Source: Gammaproteobacteria bacterium (lineage in GTDB: Bacteria; Pseudomonadota; Gammaproteobacteria; Acidiferrobacterales; Acidiferrobacteraceae). Taken from it: a DNA stretch of 10,619 nucleotides. A program made the position numbers and the translations under genes. Below the pieces are notes generated by a model. It did not search any database and was not told the DNA's origin. It saw nothing but the letters and a program-made list of their open reading frames with translations. Position 1 is the stretch's first letter. Each line of letters starts with the position of its first letter. Below are positions 1 to 5,672 of this stretch, piece by piece. Location of the stretch: NCBI GenBank assembly GCA_028064935.1, contig JAPTWT010000102.1:1-10619 (forward strand). The letters are read 5' to 3'.

Positions 1-298
1 ACCCGACCAACGCCCCGCGAAGCTGAACCACAGAAAACAGAAAAAGCAACCGCGGATTTGATGACTCCGGGGTTTTTATAGCCCACTTCTGATTAACGGC
101 GCCTGCGCAGCAGATTCCGGGCAGCATCGCATTTTCGGCAGCATCTTGGCCAGCCCTCACAATATCCCCGACCTCAAATTCATGAGGGCTGGGATCAGTA
201 CCAGGGCGAAGTAGGTTTATGTTGACCGGTATGCCGCCAAGGGCCTCGAGTTTCCGAACGTCTGGATAATAGCGCTCCTCGATGGAACGCTGCCGCAT
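1..298 (-). CDS. Possible partial ORF running off the left edge
   Basis: Reading from an ATG at 298 toward the window edge, the minus strand is open for 99 codons without a stop. The product begins MRQRSIEERYYPDVRKLEAL and later contains FEVGDIVRAGQDAAENAM and a Cys-Cys pair. No family is recognised. In favour of a gene: the frame is long, stays open through the AT-richer part (1-120), and has varied amino acids. Against: its first 28 codons lie antisense to the helicase fragment at 215-436, whose homology is clear, so at least that part could be open by chance. The gene, if real, may start internally (for example the ATG at 136) or continue past the edge. The stop is not in the window. Confidence 0.25.
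   Translation of the reverse strand, partial: MRQRSIEERYYPDVRKLEALGGIPVNINLLRPGTDPSPHEFEVGDIVRAGQDAAENAMLPGICCAGAVNQKWAIKTPESSNPRLLFLFSVVQLRGALVG
150..192. repeat. 10-bp perfect inverted repeat
   Basis: CCAGCCCTCA at 150-159 is matched exactly by its reverse complement TGAGGGCTGG at 183-192, with 23 bases between. It ends about 22 bases before the point (215) where the helicase reading frame opens. There is no T-run after either arm, so a standard rho-independent terminator is unlikely. It could be an operator, a recombination end or chance. Confidence 0.5.
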
Positions 299-436
299 AT
301 AGATGGCGCGCTCGACGAGGAGCGGCGGCTTTGTTATGTGGGCATGACTCGCGCGGAGACCTCTCTCGGTATGTCCTATGTCTCCGACGGCAAAAGCCCC
401 AGCCGGTTTTTGGCCGAGGCGGGCCTTGCGCTCTAA
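215..436 (+). pseudogene. 3' fragment of a UvrD/PcrA-type helicase gene
   Basis: From 230 the plus strand encodes YAAKGLEFPNVWIIALLDG, then EERRLCYVGMTRAE, and ends RFLAEAGLAL at a TAA (434-436). These match helicase motif V (H/YAAKGLEFPNV) and motif VI (EERRLxYVGxTRA) of superfamily 1A helicases such as UvrD, Rep and PcrA. Motif VI contains the arginine that senses ATP hydrolysis. Only about 70 residues of a protein normally some 600-750 residues long remain. The frame is blocked by a TAG at 212-214, so motifs Q to IV are absent. The piece ends with a very short tail after motif VI, so it may derive from a plasmid-borne short helicase or a 2A-domain end. The traB-like reading frame begins inside it in another frame. 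Confidence 0.85.
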
Positions 437-1815
437 AACCGTTATCACGTCTCATCACGTGGGGTGTCGCGGGCGCCGCGATGGGGTGGCTTGTCTGGGA
501 GCGACTCACGCTCGGGTTCGGGGCGCTGTGGCTCGTACCACTGGCGTGGGGGGGGGCGACGGCGAGCATTACCGAAGCGGGCGCGCTCATGGCGGGTTAC
601 TACGGCGGGGCGTTGGTCGGGTCGGTGACCGCGCTCACGTTGTTCGAGGGTCAGTGGGCGGGGGTGCCAGGCTGGCTGGCGTGTACGGGGCTTCTGGCCA
701 TGCCCTGGGTGCTCGCGCGGTCCGGGCGGGTCGGAAGCCGCTTCCCGCGCGCGGGCGCGCCGCTGCGTTACCTCGCCGCCATGCTGGTGGCAAGCCTGCC
801 GCCACTCGGCGCGCTCGGCATGGCCTCGCCGTGGGTGGCGGCCACCGCAAGCTTTCCGGGTATGGGCCTTTGGGGTCTCGCATTGGCGCTTCCTGCGAGC
901 GCGGTGCTGGTATTGCTGGGCGCACGGCTCCGGGCGTTGGCAACATCGGCCCGCGAGTGGGGGCGCCCAGGGATGCGAGATCTTGCGTTGGGTGCCGCCG
1001 CACTTGTCCTTGTGACATCCGGCGCAGTTGTGCCCACGCCGCCCACCACACCACCCGCGCATCTGGTCACAATCAACACACACGACTGGGAACCGGCCGG
1101 GAAGCCCGCTCTTGCCCGTGTGCTCCGGCAAAACCGCCGACTTATCCAGGGGCTGGCGACACGCATTGCCCGCATGCCCGCGCACACGACCTTCATTTTG
1201 CCGGAGGATGCCGTAGTCCATTGGTCGCCGTTTACCGCCTGGGCCTGGTGGCCGCTCGCCCTCAAGGCCTACCGCCACCACGATATTGTGGCGCTCGGTG
1301 TTTATATGCGACCGCCAGGTGACACCGAGAAACGCGACGGCCTGCTACTCATGGGGCGGCGCGCCGGACTTGTGACTGCCCGCCAGCCCATGCCGGTCAC
1401 CGAATGGCGGCCCTTCATGAGTTCCGGGGCCCGCGCCCACTGGTGGCGGTTCGGTCCCACCAGCGCGTTTGGTCCGCCAGCTGCGGTCCTGGTCTGCTAC
1501 GAGCAGCTGCTGGTGTGGCCGGTGGCCGAGGCCTTCGTGGGGCATCCGGCCCCCACGGTCCTCATCGGGGTCAGCGACCATTGGTGGGTGCGGCACGGAA
1601 CCGCCGACGCGACCGAGGCACGGATGCAGGCGATGGTGCTGCGGGCCTGGGGGCGCCTTTATGGTGTGCCGGTGCTCTTGGCGGACAACCGCCCGCATGC
1701 GGGGGCCAATCGCGCCACGAATCGAGCGCTGGCCATGATGACACCGGTCACGCGCAGCCGATACGGACAAAATACGGACAAAATACGGACAAGCCCGCGC
1801 GCAACACGAAACTGA
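331..1815 (+). CDS. traB: TraB-like conjugation protein (Lnt/nitrilase-type)
   Basis: This long GC-rich frame has several hydrophobic segments in its first 235 residues (for example around 51-75, 80-105, 115-130, 145-200, 218-233), then a soluble carbon-nitrogen hydrolase-type domain. That layout is the one seen in apolipoprotein N-acyltransferase (Lnt) and in TraB of conjugative plasmids. Numbered from 331, the expected catalytic Glu is in ILPEDAV (E292) and the Cys in VLVCYEQL (C389). The Lys expected between them (KRHLVPFGEY in Lnt) seems replaced: the matching stretch reads RQPMPVTEWRPF. The role of TraB in transfer is poorly defined. The only starts are a TTG at 331, deep in the helicase remnant, or an ATG at 481, which trims the first membrane segment; the native start was probably lost by recombination near 436. 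The last 20 codons read through the first 11-bp repeat array. Family assignment is firmer than the start. Confidence 0.72.
   Translation: MLCGHDSRGDLSRYVLCLRRQKPQPVFGRGGPCALKPLSRLITWGVAGAAMGWLVWERLTLGFGALWLVPLAWGGATASITEAGALMAGYYGGALVGSVTALTLFEGQWAGVPGWLACTGLLAMPWVLARSGRVGSRFPRAGAPLRYLAAMLVASLPPLGALGMASPWVAATASFPGMGLWGLALALPASAVLVLLGARLRALATSAREWGRPGMRDLALGAAALVLVTSGAVVPTPPTTPPAHLVTINTHDWEPAGKPALARVLRQNRRLIQGLATRIARMPAHTTFILPEDAVVHWSPFTAWAWWPLALKAYRHHDIVALGVYMRPPGDTEKRDGLLLMGRRAGLVTARQPMPVTEWRPFMSSGARAHWWRFGPTSAFGPPAAVLVCYEQLLVWPVAEAFVGHPAPTVLIGVSDHWWVRHGTADATEARMQAMVLRAWGRLYGVPVLLADNRPHAGANRATNRALAMMTPVTRSRYGQNTDKIRTSPRATRN
1761..1793. repeat. 11-bp direct repeat array A, three copies
   Basis: ATACGGACAAA occurs at 1761-1771 and 1772-1782, and ATACGGACAAG at 1783-1793, head to tail without spacers. 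The array lies inside the 3' coding end of the traB-like gene and is preceded by GCCG and followed by CC, as is array B. An 11-bp period puts every copy on nearly the same face of the helix, which is typical of a protein-binding array such as plasmid iterons or sites at a transfer origin. Confidence 0.9.
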
Positions 1816-1844
1816 ACCCCAAAAATCGAGGCAAAAAATGGCCG

Positions 1845-1888
1845 ATACGGACAAAATACGGACAGAATACGGACAAAATACGGACAAG
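1845..1888. repeat. 11-bp direct repeat array B, four copies
   Basis: Four head-to-tail copies: ATACGGACAAA (1845-1855), ATACGGACAGA (1856-1866), ATACGGACAAA (1867-1877), ATACGGACAAG (1878-1888). The array starts 84 bp after the start of array A, close to eight helical turns. Both arrays are flanked by GCCG on the left and end in AAGCC, so the whole block, not only the unit, appears duplicated. It is intergenic, 130 bp before the next gene. Confidence 0.9.
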
Positions 1889-1928
1889 CCTGAAAAATGC
1901 GCCAATCAGCGTCGATAGGCGCCCTTAT

Positions 1929-1949
1929 GGGGCTAGCACGGCTACCCCC
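1929..1949. promoter_or_regulatory. Hairpin next to AT-rich stretch (candidate oriT or operator)
   Basis: GGGGCTAGC (1929-1937) pairs with GCTACCCCC (1941-1949) in eight of nine positions around an ACG loop. It is followed by an A/T-rich run (1950-1965) holding TATAGAAT-like sequence that could serve as a -10 element for the gene at 2018, although no convincing -35 is seen. The hairpin is followed by A residues, not T, and has no T-tail on the minus strand either, so it is not an ordinary terminator. With the repeat arrays just upstream it resembles the repeat-plus-hairpin design of a transfer or replication origin. Confidence 0.45.
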
Positions 1950-2017
1950 AAAAACTATAGAATTATGGCGCTGACCCATCCGTCTTCACCACACACGTTC
2001 ACGCCAAAGGCACGCCC

Positions 2018-2443
2018 ATGAACGTTTACGACTGGATAGATTTGCAAAAGGACATCATCTACCAAAGTGCAGAGGCACAAGCCAAAGTCGTACAGCAGGT
2101 TCTATCAAGGAAGAAGCAGGCGAGGATGACGGAAGATAAGAGCTCACTGAGCAACAAAGAACTCCGGGTGCGAGTCCGGATGACCAAGGGCAAGTACATG
2201 AGCATCGAATGGCTTGTCCGCCAATGGTACATGGTGAACAACCGGCCCCACTTTACCACCAAAACGCTCCGTAAGGGGCGCGGCTTCCAGACATCCACCG
2301 CTACCCTGACAAAGAATGCCAGGGTAGGGGACCTCTACGCGGTCCTCGAAGCTGAAACGGTATTCACCGACTGCCGCCGCCGGTTTGCAAAACTCGGCGC
2401 CCTCGAGCGCGAACTAATCGCCCTGGGCTACGAGAGGTCCTGA
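2018..2443 (+). CDS. Small basic protein, possibly MobI-like transfer accessory factor
   Basis: A 141-residue soluble protein with no signal peptide or membrane segment. An AAAGG lies seven bases before the ATG and supports this start. Residues 1-45 are helical-looking and polar. Residues 50-100 look like a compact beta-rich core with LRVRVRMTKGKYMSIEW and KTLRKGRGFQTSTATLT. The last 40 residues form a charged helix ending ERELIALGYERS. The order (basic strands with an SIEW motif, a KGxGF segment, then a Glu-rich helix) reminds me of MobI, the small auxiliary protein that acts at the transfer origin of SXT-type elements and is encoded next to it. That likeness is from memory, not from an alignment. 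The position directly after a traB-like gene and two repeat arrays fits a DNA-processing role. Its stop overlaps by 16 bp the stop of the convergent membrane-protein gene. If MobI is wrong, it remains a conserved-looking hypothetical protein. Confidence 0.6.
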   Translation: MNVYDWIDLQKDIIYQSAEAQAKVVQQVLSRKKQARMTEDKSSLSNKELRVRVRMTKGKYMSIEWLVRQWYMVNNRPHFTTKTLRKGRGFQTSTATLTKNARVGDLYAVLEAETVFTDCRRRFAKLGALERELIALGYERS

Positions 2444-2993
2444 CCTGCGTATTCGCCCCAGACGTCACAACCCGCAATCATGACGAGCATGACAAACACC
2501 CCGGCGAAGTAGCTCAAGGCCCATAGCACCGTAAGCCCGCGCGCTCGGTCCCAGTAATGCACCGCGGTACAGGCCAGCACGAGTACCCCCATACGCCCCA
2601 GGTATGTTCCAGGCCGCTCCAGGAACCGCCTGACATCCACCATCCGGCTTAAAGGCCACACAGGCCCCGCCCGCGCGCTCGGTCCCAGTAATGCACCGCG
2701 GTACAGGCCAGCACGAGTACCCCCATACGCCCCAGGTATGTTCCAGGCCGCTCCAGGAACCGCCTGACATCCACCATCCGGCTTAAAGGCCACACAGGCC
2801 CCGCCCGGCCCGCGTCCAGCGGCAGGAGGGGCTCTATGACCCATTTCTGCGCGTTGCGCCAGCGACCGCGCGCCCGCGGCGCTAGCCTAGGCCAATACCT
2901 CTCGATTACGGTATCCGCCCACATAATCGCGATGAGCGGCACGACCACAACGGCTATTCTGGTCCACACCGAAACCTCCAAAATCCCGCTCAT
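2428..2993 (-). pseudogene. Small three-segment membrane protein gene broken by a tandem duplication
   Basis: The ATG at 2993 has a strong Shine-Dalgarno (GGGAGGAAGG) just before it and overlaps the upstream gene's stop as ATGA, so the two are translationally coupled. As it stands, translation ends after 114 residues at 2649, because a 134-bp segment is repeated in tandem and 134 is not a multiple of three. Removing one copy restores a single frame of 143 residues ending at the TAG at 2428. The restored protein has hydrophobic segments at about 12-25, 88-103 and 109-131, with a basic loop between the first two. No family or function is recognised. The two copies are virtually identical, so the duplication is recent, or it is an assembly artefact. 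Confidence 0.75.
2535..2807. repeat. 134-bp perfect tandem duplication
   Basis: Copy 1 covers 2535-2668 and copy 2 covers 2669-2802; identity continues for five more bases to 2807. A short GC-rich sequence around the junction (CCCGCGCG, CCCCGCCCGC) could have served for slippage or microhomology. The copies lie inside the minus-strand membrane-protein gene and shift its frame. Confidence 0.95.
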
Positions 2994-3298
2994 ACCTTCC
3001 TCCCATACAGCGCCATGAACATAAGCCACGTGCCGAACAGGAGCGCAAAGACTCCCGCCGGTGCCGTCAACACCCAATACAGCGTTACATGCCCGCCGTA
3101 GCGGGCCGCCTCGCCGCCACCGACGGTCAGAACAAGCCCCATCAGAATCCGGTTCAGCGACCGAAACCGCACCTTCTGAAACTCCTCGGCGTCCGCGGGC
3201 ACAAAGTGTCCGTCCTCGATCCGGAACGGCAGAAACCACCGTAGGATGCCCAATATCCGTTGCCCCACGAGGGACCCAAATCCGCGCTGCTTCTTCAT
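2990..3298 (-). CDS. Small membrane protein of unknown function, first gene of operon
   Basis: A 102-residue protein starting MKKQRGFGSLVG from the ATG at 3298, with GGGAGA a few bases upstream. The longer upstream frame to 3496 is not used here because it runs through the CRISPR-like repeat and has low-complexity translation. The N-terminal half is basic and amphipathic (WFLPFRIEDGHF, EEFQKVRFRSLNR). The C-terminal half has two hydrophobic stretches (about 52-62 and 73-97). Its TGA overlaps the next gene's ATG, so the two products probably act together in the inner membrane. No known family is recognised. The 190-bp gap to the divergent gene at 3489 holds the promoters of both and the CRISPR-like repeat. 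Confidence 0.65.
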   Translation of the reverse strand: MKKQRGFGSLVGQRILGILRWFLPFRIEDGHFVPADAEEFQKVRFRSLNRILMGLVLTVGGGEAARYGGHVTLYWVLTAPAGVFALLFGTWLMFMALYGRKV

Positions 3299-3423
3299 CA
3301 CGTCTCCCGAATCATCGAATACCACGCATCCCAGTCTACCTGTTCCCCAAAAAACGCAAGCCGCCCCTAGCCACCATCCGCATCTGACGATAAGCCCCGT
3401 CACACTGTTCTCCGACAAGCAGC

Positions 3424-3452
3424 GTTGGCCCCGCGCAAGCGGGGGTGAACCC
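3424..3452. repeat. Solitary type I-E CRISPR-like repeat
   Basis: These 29 bases contain the stem CCCCGC (3429-3434), a GCAA loop and GCGGGG (3439-3444), followed by GTGAACCC. Type I-E (Cse/Cas3) repeats in many bacteria are 28-29 bases, of the form GTGTTCCCCGCG-C/A-AGCGGGGATGAACC; the last 24 or so bases here fit that pattern well, while the first few (GTTGG) differ. No second copy lies within a spacer's distance on either side and no cas genes are in the window. Its minus-strand translation gives the SPPLARG string typical of mis-called ORFs over such repeats. Confidence 0.5.
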
Positions 3453-3488
3453 ATAGCATTCTCGCCAAAAGCTGATAGATCACTGGGT

Positions 3489-3875
3489 ATGACCAAGAAT
3501 ACGACTGCCTCCTACGACCTCGTAGCCCACCTGCACCGCCAGCGGGCGTTTTCCGAACGCACGTTCGGCCCCGGTTCACGCGCCGACGGCGTGTTGGACC
3601 ACATCGCCAAGGAACTCCGCGAAATCGCGGCACACCCCGCAGACCTCGAGGAATGGATAGATGTCGTGTTGCTTGCCCTGGACGGCGCCTGGCGGGCCGG
3701 TTACACGCCCGAGGCGATTGCGTCCGCGCTCGCGACCCAGGCTTCCTTGGCGTGCATGCGCAGTGGCGGGGGCATTAGGTGGTGTTCACGTCGCAGCATG
3801 CGCACCACATTCAATGCCCGGGGGGGTGTTTTTCGAGTCGGCCTGGGCCGTAATTTCCCGCGACGCAGCTTATAG
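3489..3875 (+). CDS. DUF550-like dATP/dGTP pyrophosphohydrolase, C-terminus replaced
   Basis: The product from the ATG at 3489 (128 residues) begins MTKNTTASYDLVAHLHRQRA and continues FSERTFGPGSRADGVLDHI, KELREIAAHPADLEEWIDVV and LLALDGAWRAGYTPE. This is the signature of the DUF550 (dATP/dGTP diphosphohydrolase-like) family found in phages and mobile elements. The metal-binding pattern of all-alpha NTP pyrophosphatases is visible as ELRE (E42, E45) and EWID (E55, D58). Such enzymes split dNTPs to dNMP and pyrophosphate. Homology stops near residue 83: the usual ending (AKQAxNxARxWPDWR-like) is missing and is replaced by a basic, low-complexity tail (SGGGIRWCSRRSMRTT...). The junction near 3740 suggests a deletion, recombination or frameshift, so the gene may be inactive even though the catalytic core is complete. 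No strong ribosome binding site is seen. A longer upstream ATG at 3246 is unlikely, since that part overlaps the minus-strand gene. Confidence 0.7.
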   Translation: MTKNTTASYDLVAHLHRQRAFSERTFGPGSRADGVLDHIAKELREIAAHPADLEEWIDVVLLALDGAWRAGYTPEAIASALATQASLACMRSGGGIRWCSRRSMRTTFNARGGVFRVGLGRNFPRRSL

Positions 3876-3900
3876 CGAAGGCCGGACGGAGGCCGACCTA

Positions 3901-4980
3901 TTACGGTGTGATTATACCGTCGGGGCCAACGTCCGTCTGGCAGTAAGAGTCGACAGCACAGGCTCGTACATGTACATGGGTCGGCGACGTAGCAGCCGTA
4001 TGAAGCGTCAAGCCGTCGCCAATCACAGCATTCACGATATCCTGAGCTAACGCTTTATTTGTGCAAGTTGTACTTACCGTGATAATCACATCACCAGCTA
4101 AACCTGGATAAGTATACGAGCCAGGAGTCGTGGTATTAGCATAGGTGGGCGTTGTCACATCAATCTCGCCGCACGTAGCAGGCGCCTTCGCGGTTGAGCC
4201 GGTCACACCATAGAACGCGTAGTTCGTGGCGCCAGCGGTGCTCGCAAGAGCGGGATCGCCGGCAGTATTGCTAAGCAGCGGTGTCGCGGCCGGCGGAGTG
4301 ATAGCGGCGCCCGGGGTGCTTGCCGCCAGCAGGGACACTTGCCCGGCCAACGCCGCGCTCACTGCACTCGTAGCCACCGCGACCGCCGAATTGAAGTTCT
4401 GCGCCACAGCGCTGGCCTTGGTCGTCACGATGCGTTTTTCATACCGAGAAAACGCGGCCGCCGCCAACCTTGCATGCGCATTGTCCCATGCCGCGGCCAG
4501 TGCTTGAGCGCGAGCTATTTGCGCAGGCGCCATATCTGATCTTTCCGCATACATATCGGCGGATGCCAACCTATAGAGCTGGCTGCCAGGCGCTGCCATC
4601 GCCTTAACTAGAGAAGACCACATATAGGCGTCTATAAAGTTCTGTGGGACGCCCCTACCGCGAAAATACATCAGCCCAAGAGTCCATTCAGAGGCGACGT
4701 CTCCCTGATTCGCCGCTTTTTTAAACCAGTACGCCGCCTTTTGATCATTCTGCGGGACACCCTGACCGCGAAAATACATGGCCCCGAGAACCTCTTCGGC
4801 GTGGACGTCTCCCTGATGCGCCGCCTTCTTGTACCAGTAGACCGCCTTCCGATAATTTTTCAGGACACCCTGTCCATGGGAATATTTATACCCGAGACCC
4901 TCTTCGGCTTTCGGAGACTTCTGACATCCCGCCAACGCGAAAACTGCCAAAACCGCCACCATACAGCGATGTGACTCCAT
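3901..4980 (-). CDS. Sel1-repeat lipoprotein with unusual Thr/Ala-rich C-terminal half
   Basis: A 359-residue protein from the ATG at 4980, with AAGGGG seven bases upstream. It begins MESHRCMVAVLAVFALAGCQ: a short signal peptide with lipobox LAGC, so the mature protein would be lipidated at Cys19 and exported. Residues about 26-125 hold Sel1-like helical repeats, with the hallmark pieces YSHGQGVLKNYRKAVYWYKKA, LGAMYFRGQGVPQNDQKAA and LGLMYFRGRGVPQNFIDAY. Such repeats act as protein-binding scaffolds. Residues 155-185 form an Ala-rich helix. From about 187 the character changes: an Ala/Val/Ser helix, a Pro/Thr/Ala-rich linker, then a Gly/Thr-rich beta-like domain with four Cys (270, 306, 341, 347) that could form two disulfides. 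This half resembles an exported pilin- or adhesin-like domain in composition only; I know no family for it. The region is less GC-rich than the traB-like gene, suggesting separate acquisition. It is divergent from the gene at 5120. Confidence 0.7.
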   Translation of the reverse strand: MESHRCMVAVLAVFALAGCQKSPKAEEGLGYKYSHGQGVLKNYRKAVYWYKKAAHQGDVHAEEVLGAMYFRGQGVPQNDQKAAYWFKKAANQGDVASEWTLGLMYFRGRGVPQNFIDAYMWSSLVKAMAAPGSQLYRLASADMYAERSDMAPAQIARAQALAAAWDNAHARLAAAAFSRYEKRIVTTKASAVAQNFNSAVAVATSAVSAALAGQVSLLAASTPGAAITPPAATPLLSNTAGDPALASTAGATNYAFYGVTGSTAKAPATCGEIDVTTPTYANTTTPGSYTYPGLAGDVIITVSTTCTNKALAQDIVNAVIGDGLTLHTAATSPTHVHVRACAVDSYCQTDVGPDGIITP

Positions 4981-5066
4981 AACCACACCCCTTATTGTCG
5001 TGTATGCTCTAAATACCCCGGCAGTAGCGGGGGAGTCAAGACGTGTGCCACTCCGAGAAGCCCGAA

Positions 5067-5080
5067 ACTACTCGCGTAGT
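5067..5080. promoter_or_regulatory. Small dyad in the divergent intergenic region
   Basis: ACTAC (5067-5071) and GTAGT (5076-5080) form a five-bp perfect stem around TCGC, 40 bases before the ATG at 5120 and within the 139-bp gap to the divergent Sel1 gene. It is a possible repressor site or leader hairpin. It is short enough to be chance. Confidence 0.25.
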
Positions 5081-5119
5081 CTTTCATTTAGTTATCGACC
5101 CACACAAAGGAGCATCAAT

Positions 5120-5662
5120 ATGGGCGCGGGAAGCATAGCGGTTACTGCAGTAGTCAGTGCGGGCGTGAGTCTGGTTATTGGGCCCGGGTTGGCGTGGCTA
5201 CAGGAGGATCGTCGCCTCGATCGTCGCGCGCGGAGTCGGATGGTGACCGCTATTCAGCAATTCCGGTTCCATATGGAACGGGAATGGGCATTACGTAAGT
5301 TTAACCACGGCAACCTAGCAGCAACCCAGTTTCAACACCTTTTTTGGCAATTGGTTCGCGCCGCGCAGGATACCGATATAAACAAAAAGACGCATGCAGC
5401 CCTCGACCGTGATCTGGTGCGCATCGGCGGCACCGCCGCAGTTCGGTATTTGGCGACATGCGGGGACGCCGCTGACGTTGGCAATACAGCCTCATTTATA
5501 GCGTACACCTTCGGGTCTGAGCCCGATAAGCCGGAGCCAATTCAGACACGCCTGTTGTCAAATAACCATAGCCGCGAACTGGAGCCCATCAACGCGGTGC
5601 TTGACGTGTGCCGACGGCTAGAGCGTACAGCAAAGAAACGCTATTGGCCTGGCATTTTTTGA
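5120..5662 (+). CDS. Membrane-anchored protein of unknown function
   Basis: The ATG at 5120 follows a textbook AAGGAG (5107-5112) at seven bases, so it is preferred over the upstream in-frame ATG near 5000. The 180-residue product starts MGAGSIAVTAVVSAGVSLVI, a single hydrophobic segment at about 5-27 followed by a highly charged stretch (QEDRRLDRRARSR). This fits an N-terminal signal anchor with the rest in the cytoplasm. The remainder is helix-rich with scattered aromatics (FRFHMEREWALRKF, FQHLFWQLVRAAQD) and ends RTAKKRYWPGIF. No catalytic motif or family is recognised. The shape (short anchor plus helical cytosolic body) is shared by many small proteins of mobile elements, but that is no basis for a function. 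The gene stands alone; the IS110 remnant begins just downstream. Confidence 0.65.
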   Translation: MGAGSIAVTAVVSAGVSLVIGPGLAWLQEDRRLDRRARSRMVTAIQQFRFHMEREWALRKFNHGNLAATQFQHLFWQLVRAAQDTDINKKTHAALDRDLVRIGGTAAVRYLATCGDAADVGNTASFIAYTFGSEPDKPEPIQTRLLSNNHSRELEPINAVLDVCRRLERTAKKRYWPGIF

Positions 5663-5672
5663 ACGCTAGGTC

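Noticed and set aside
445..1281. Long minus-strand ORFs opposite the traB-like gene
   Set aside because: They are GC-driven shadows: Arg/Pro/Gly-rich translations without domains, lying opposite a frame with clear membrane and nitrilase motifs.
1761..1888. CRISPR array
   Set aside because: Units are 11 bp and contiguous, without spacers.
1929..1949. Rho-independent terminator of the traB-like gene
   Set aside because: The stem is followed by A residues on the plus strand and has no T-run on the minus strand.
3299..3496. N-terminal extension of the minus-strand membrane protein up to 3496
   Set aside because: The extension is the translation of the CRISPR-like hairpin (SPPLARG type) and the promoter gap; the ATG at 3298 has a ribosome binding site.
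3661..4050. Plus-strand ORF overlapping the DUF550-like gene and the Sel1 gene end
   Set aside because: It mixes out-of-frame DUF550 sequence with antisense Sel1-gene sequence; only a short middle piece looks protein-like.
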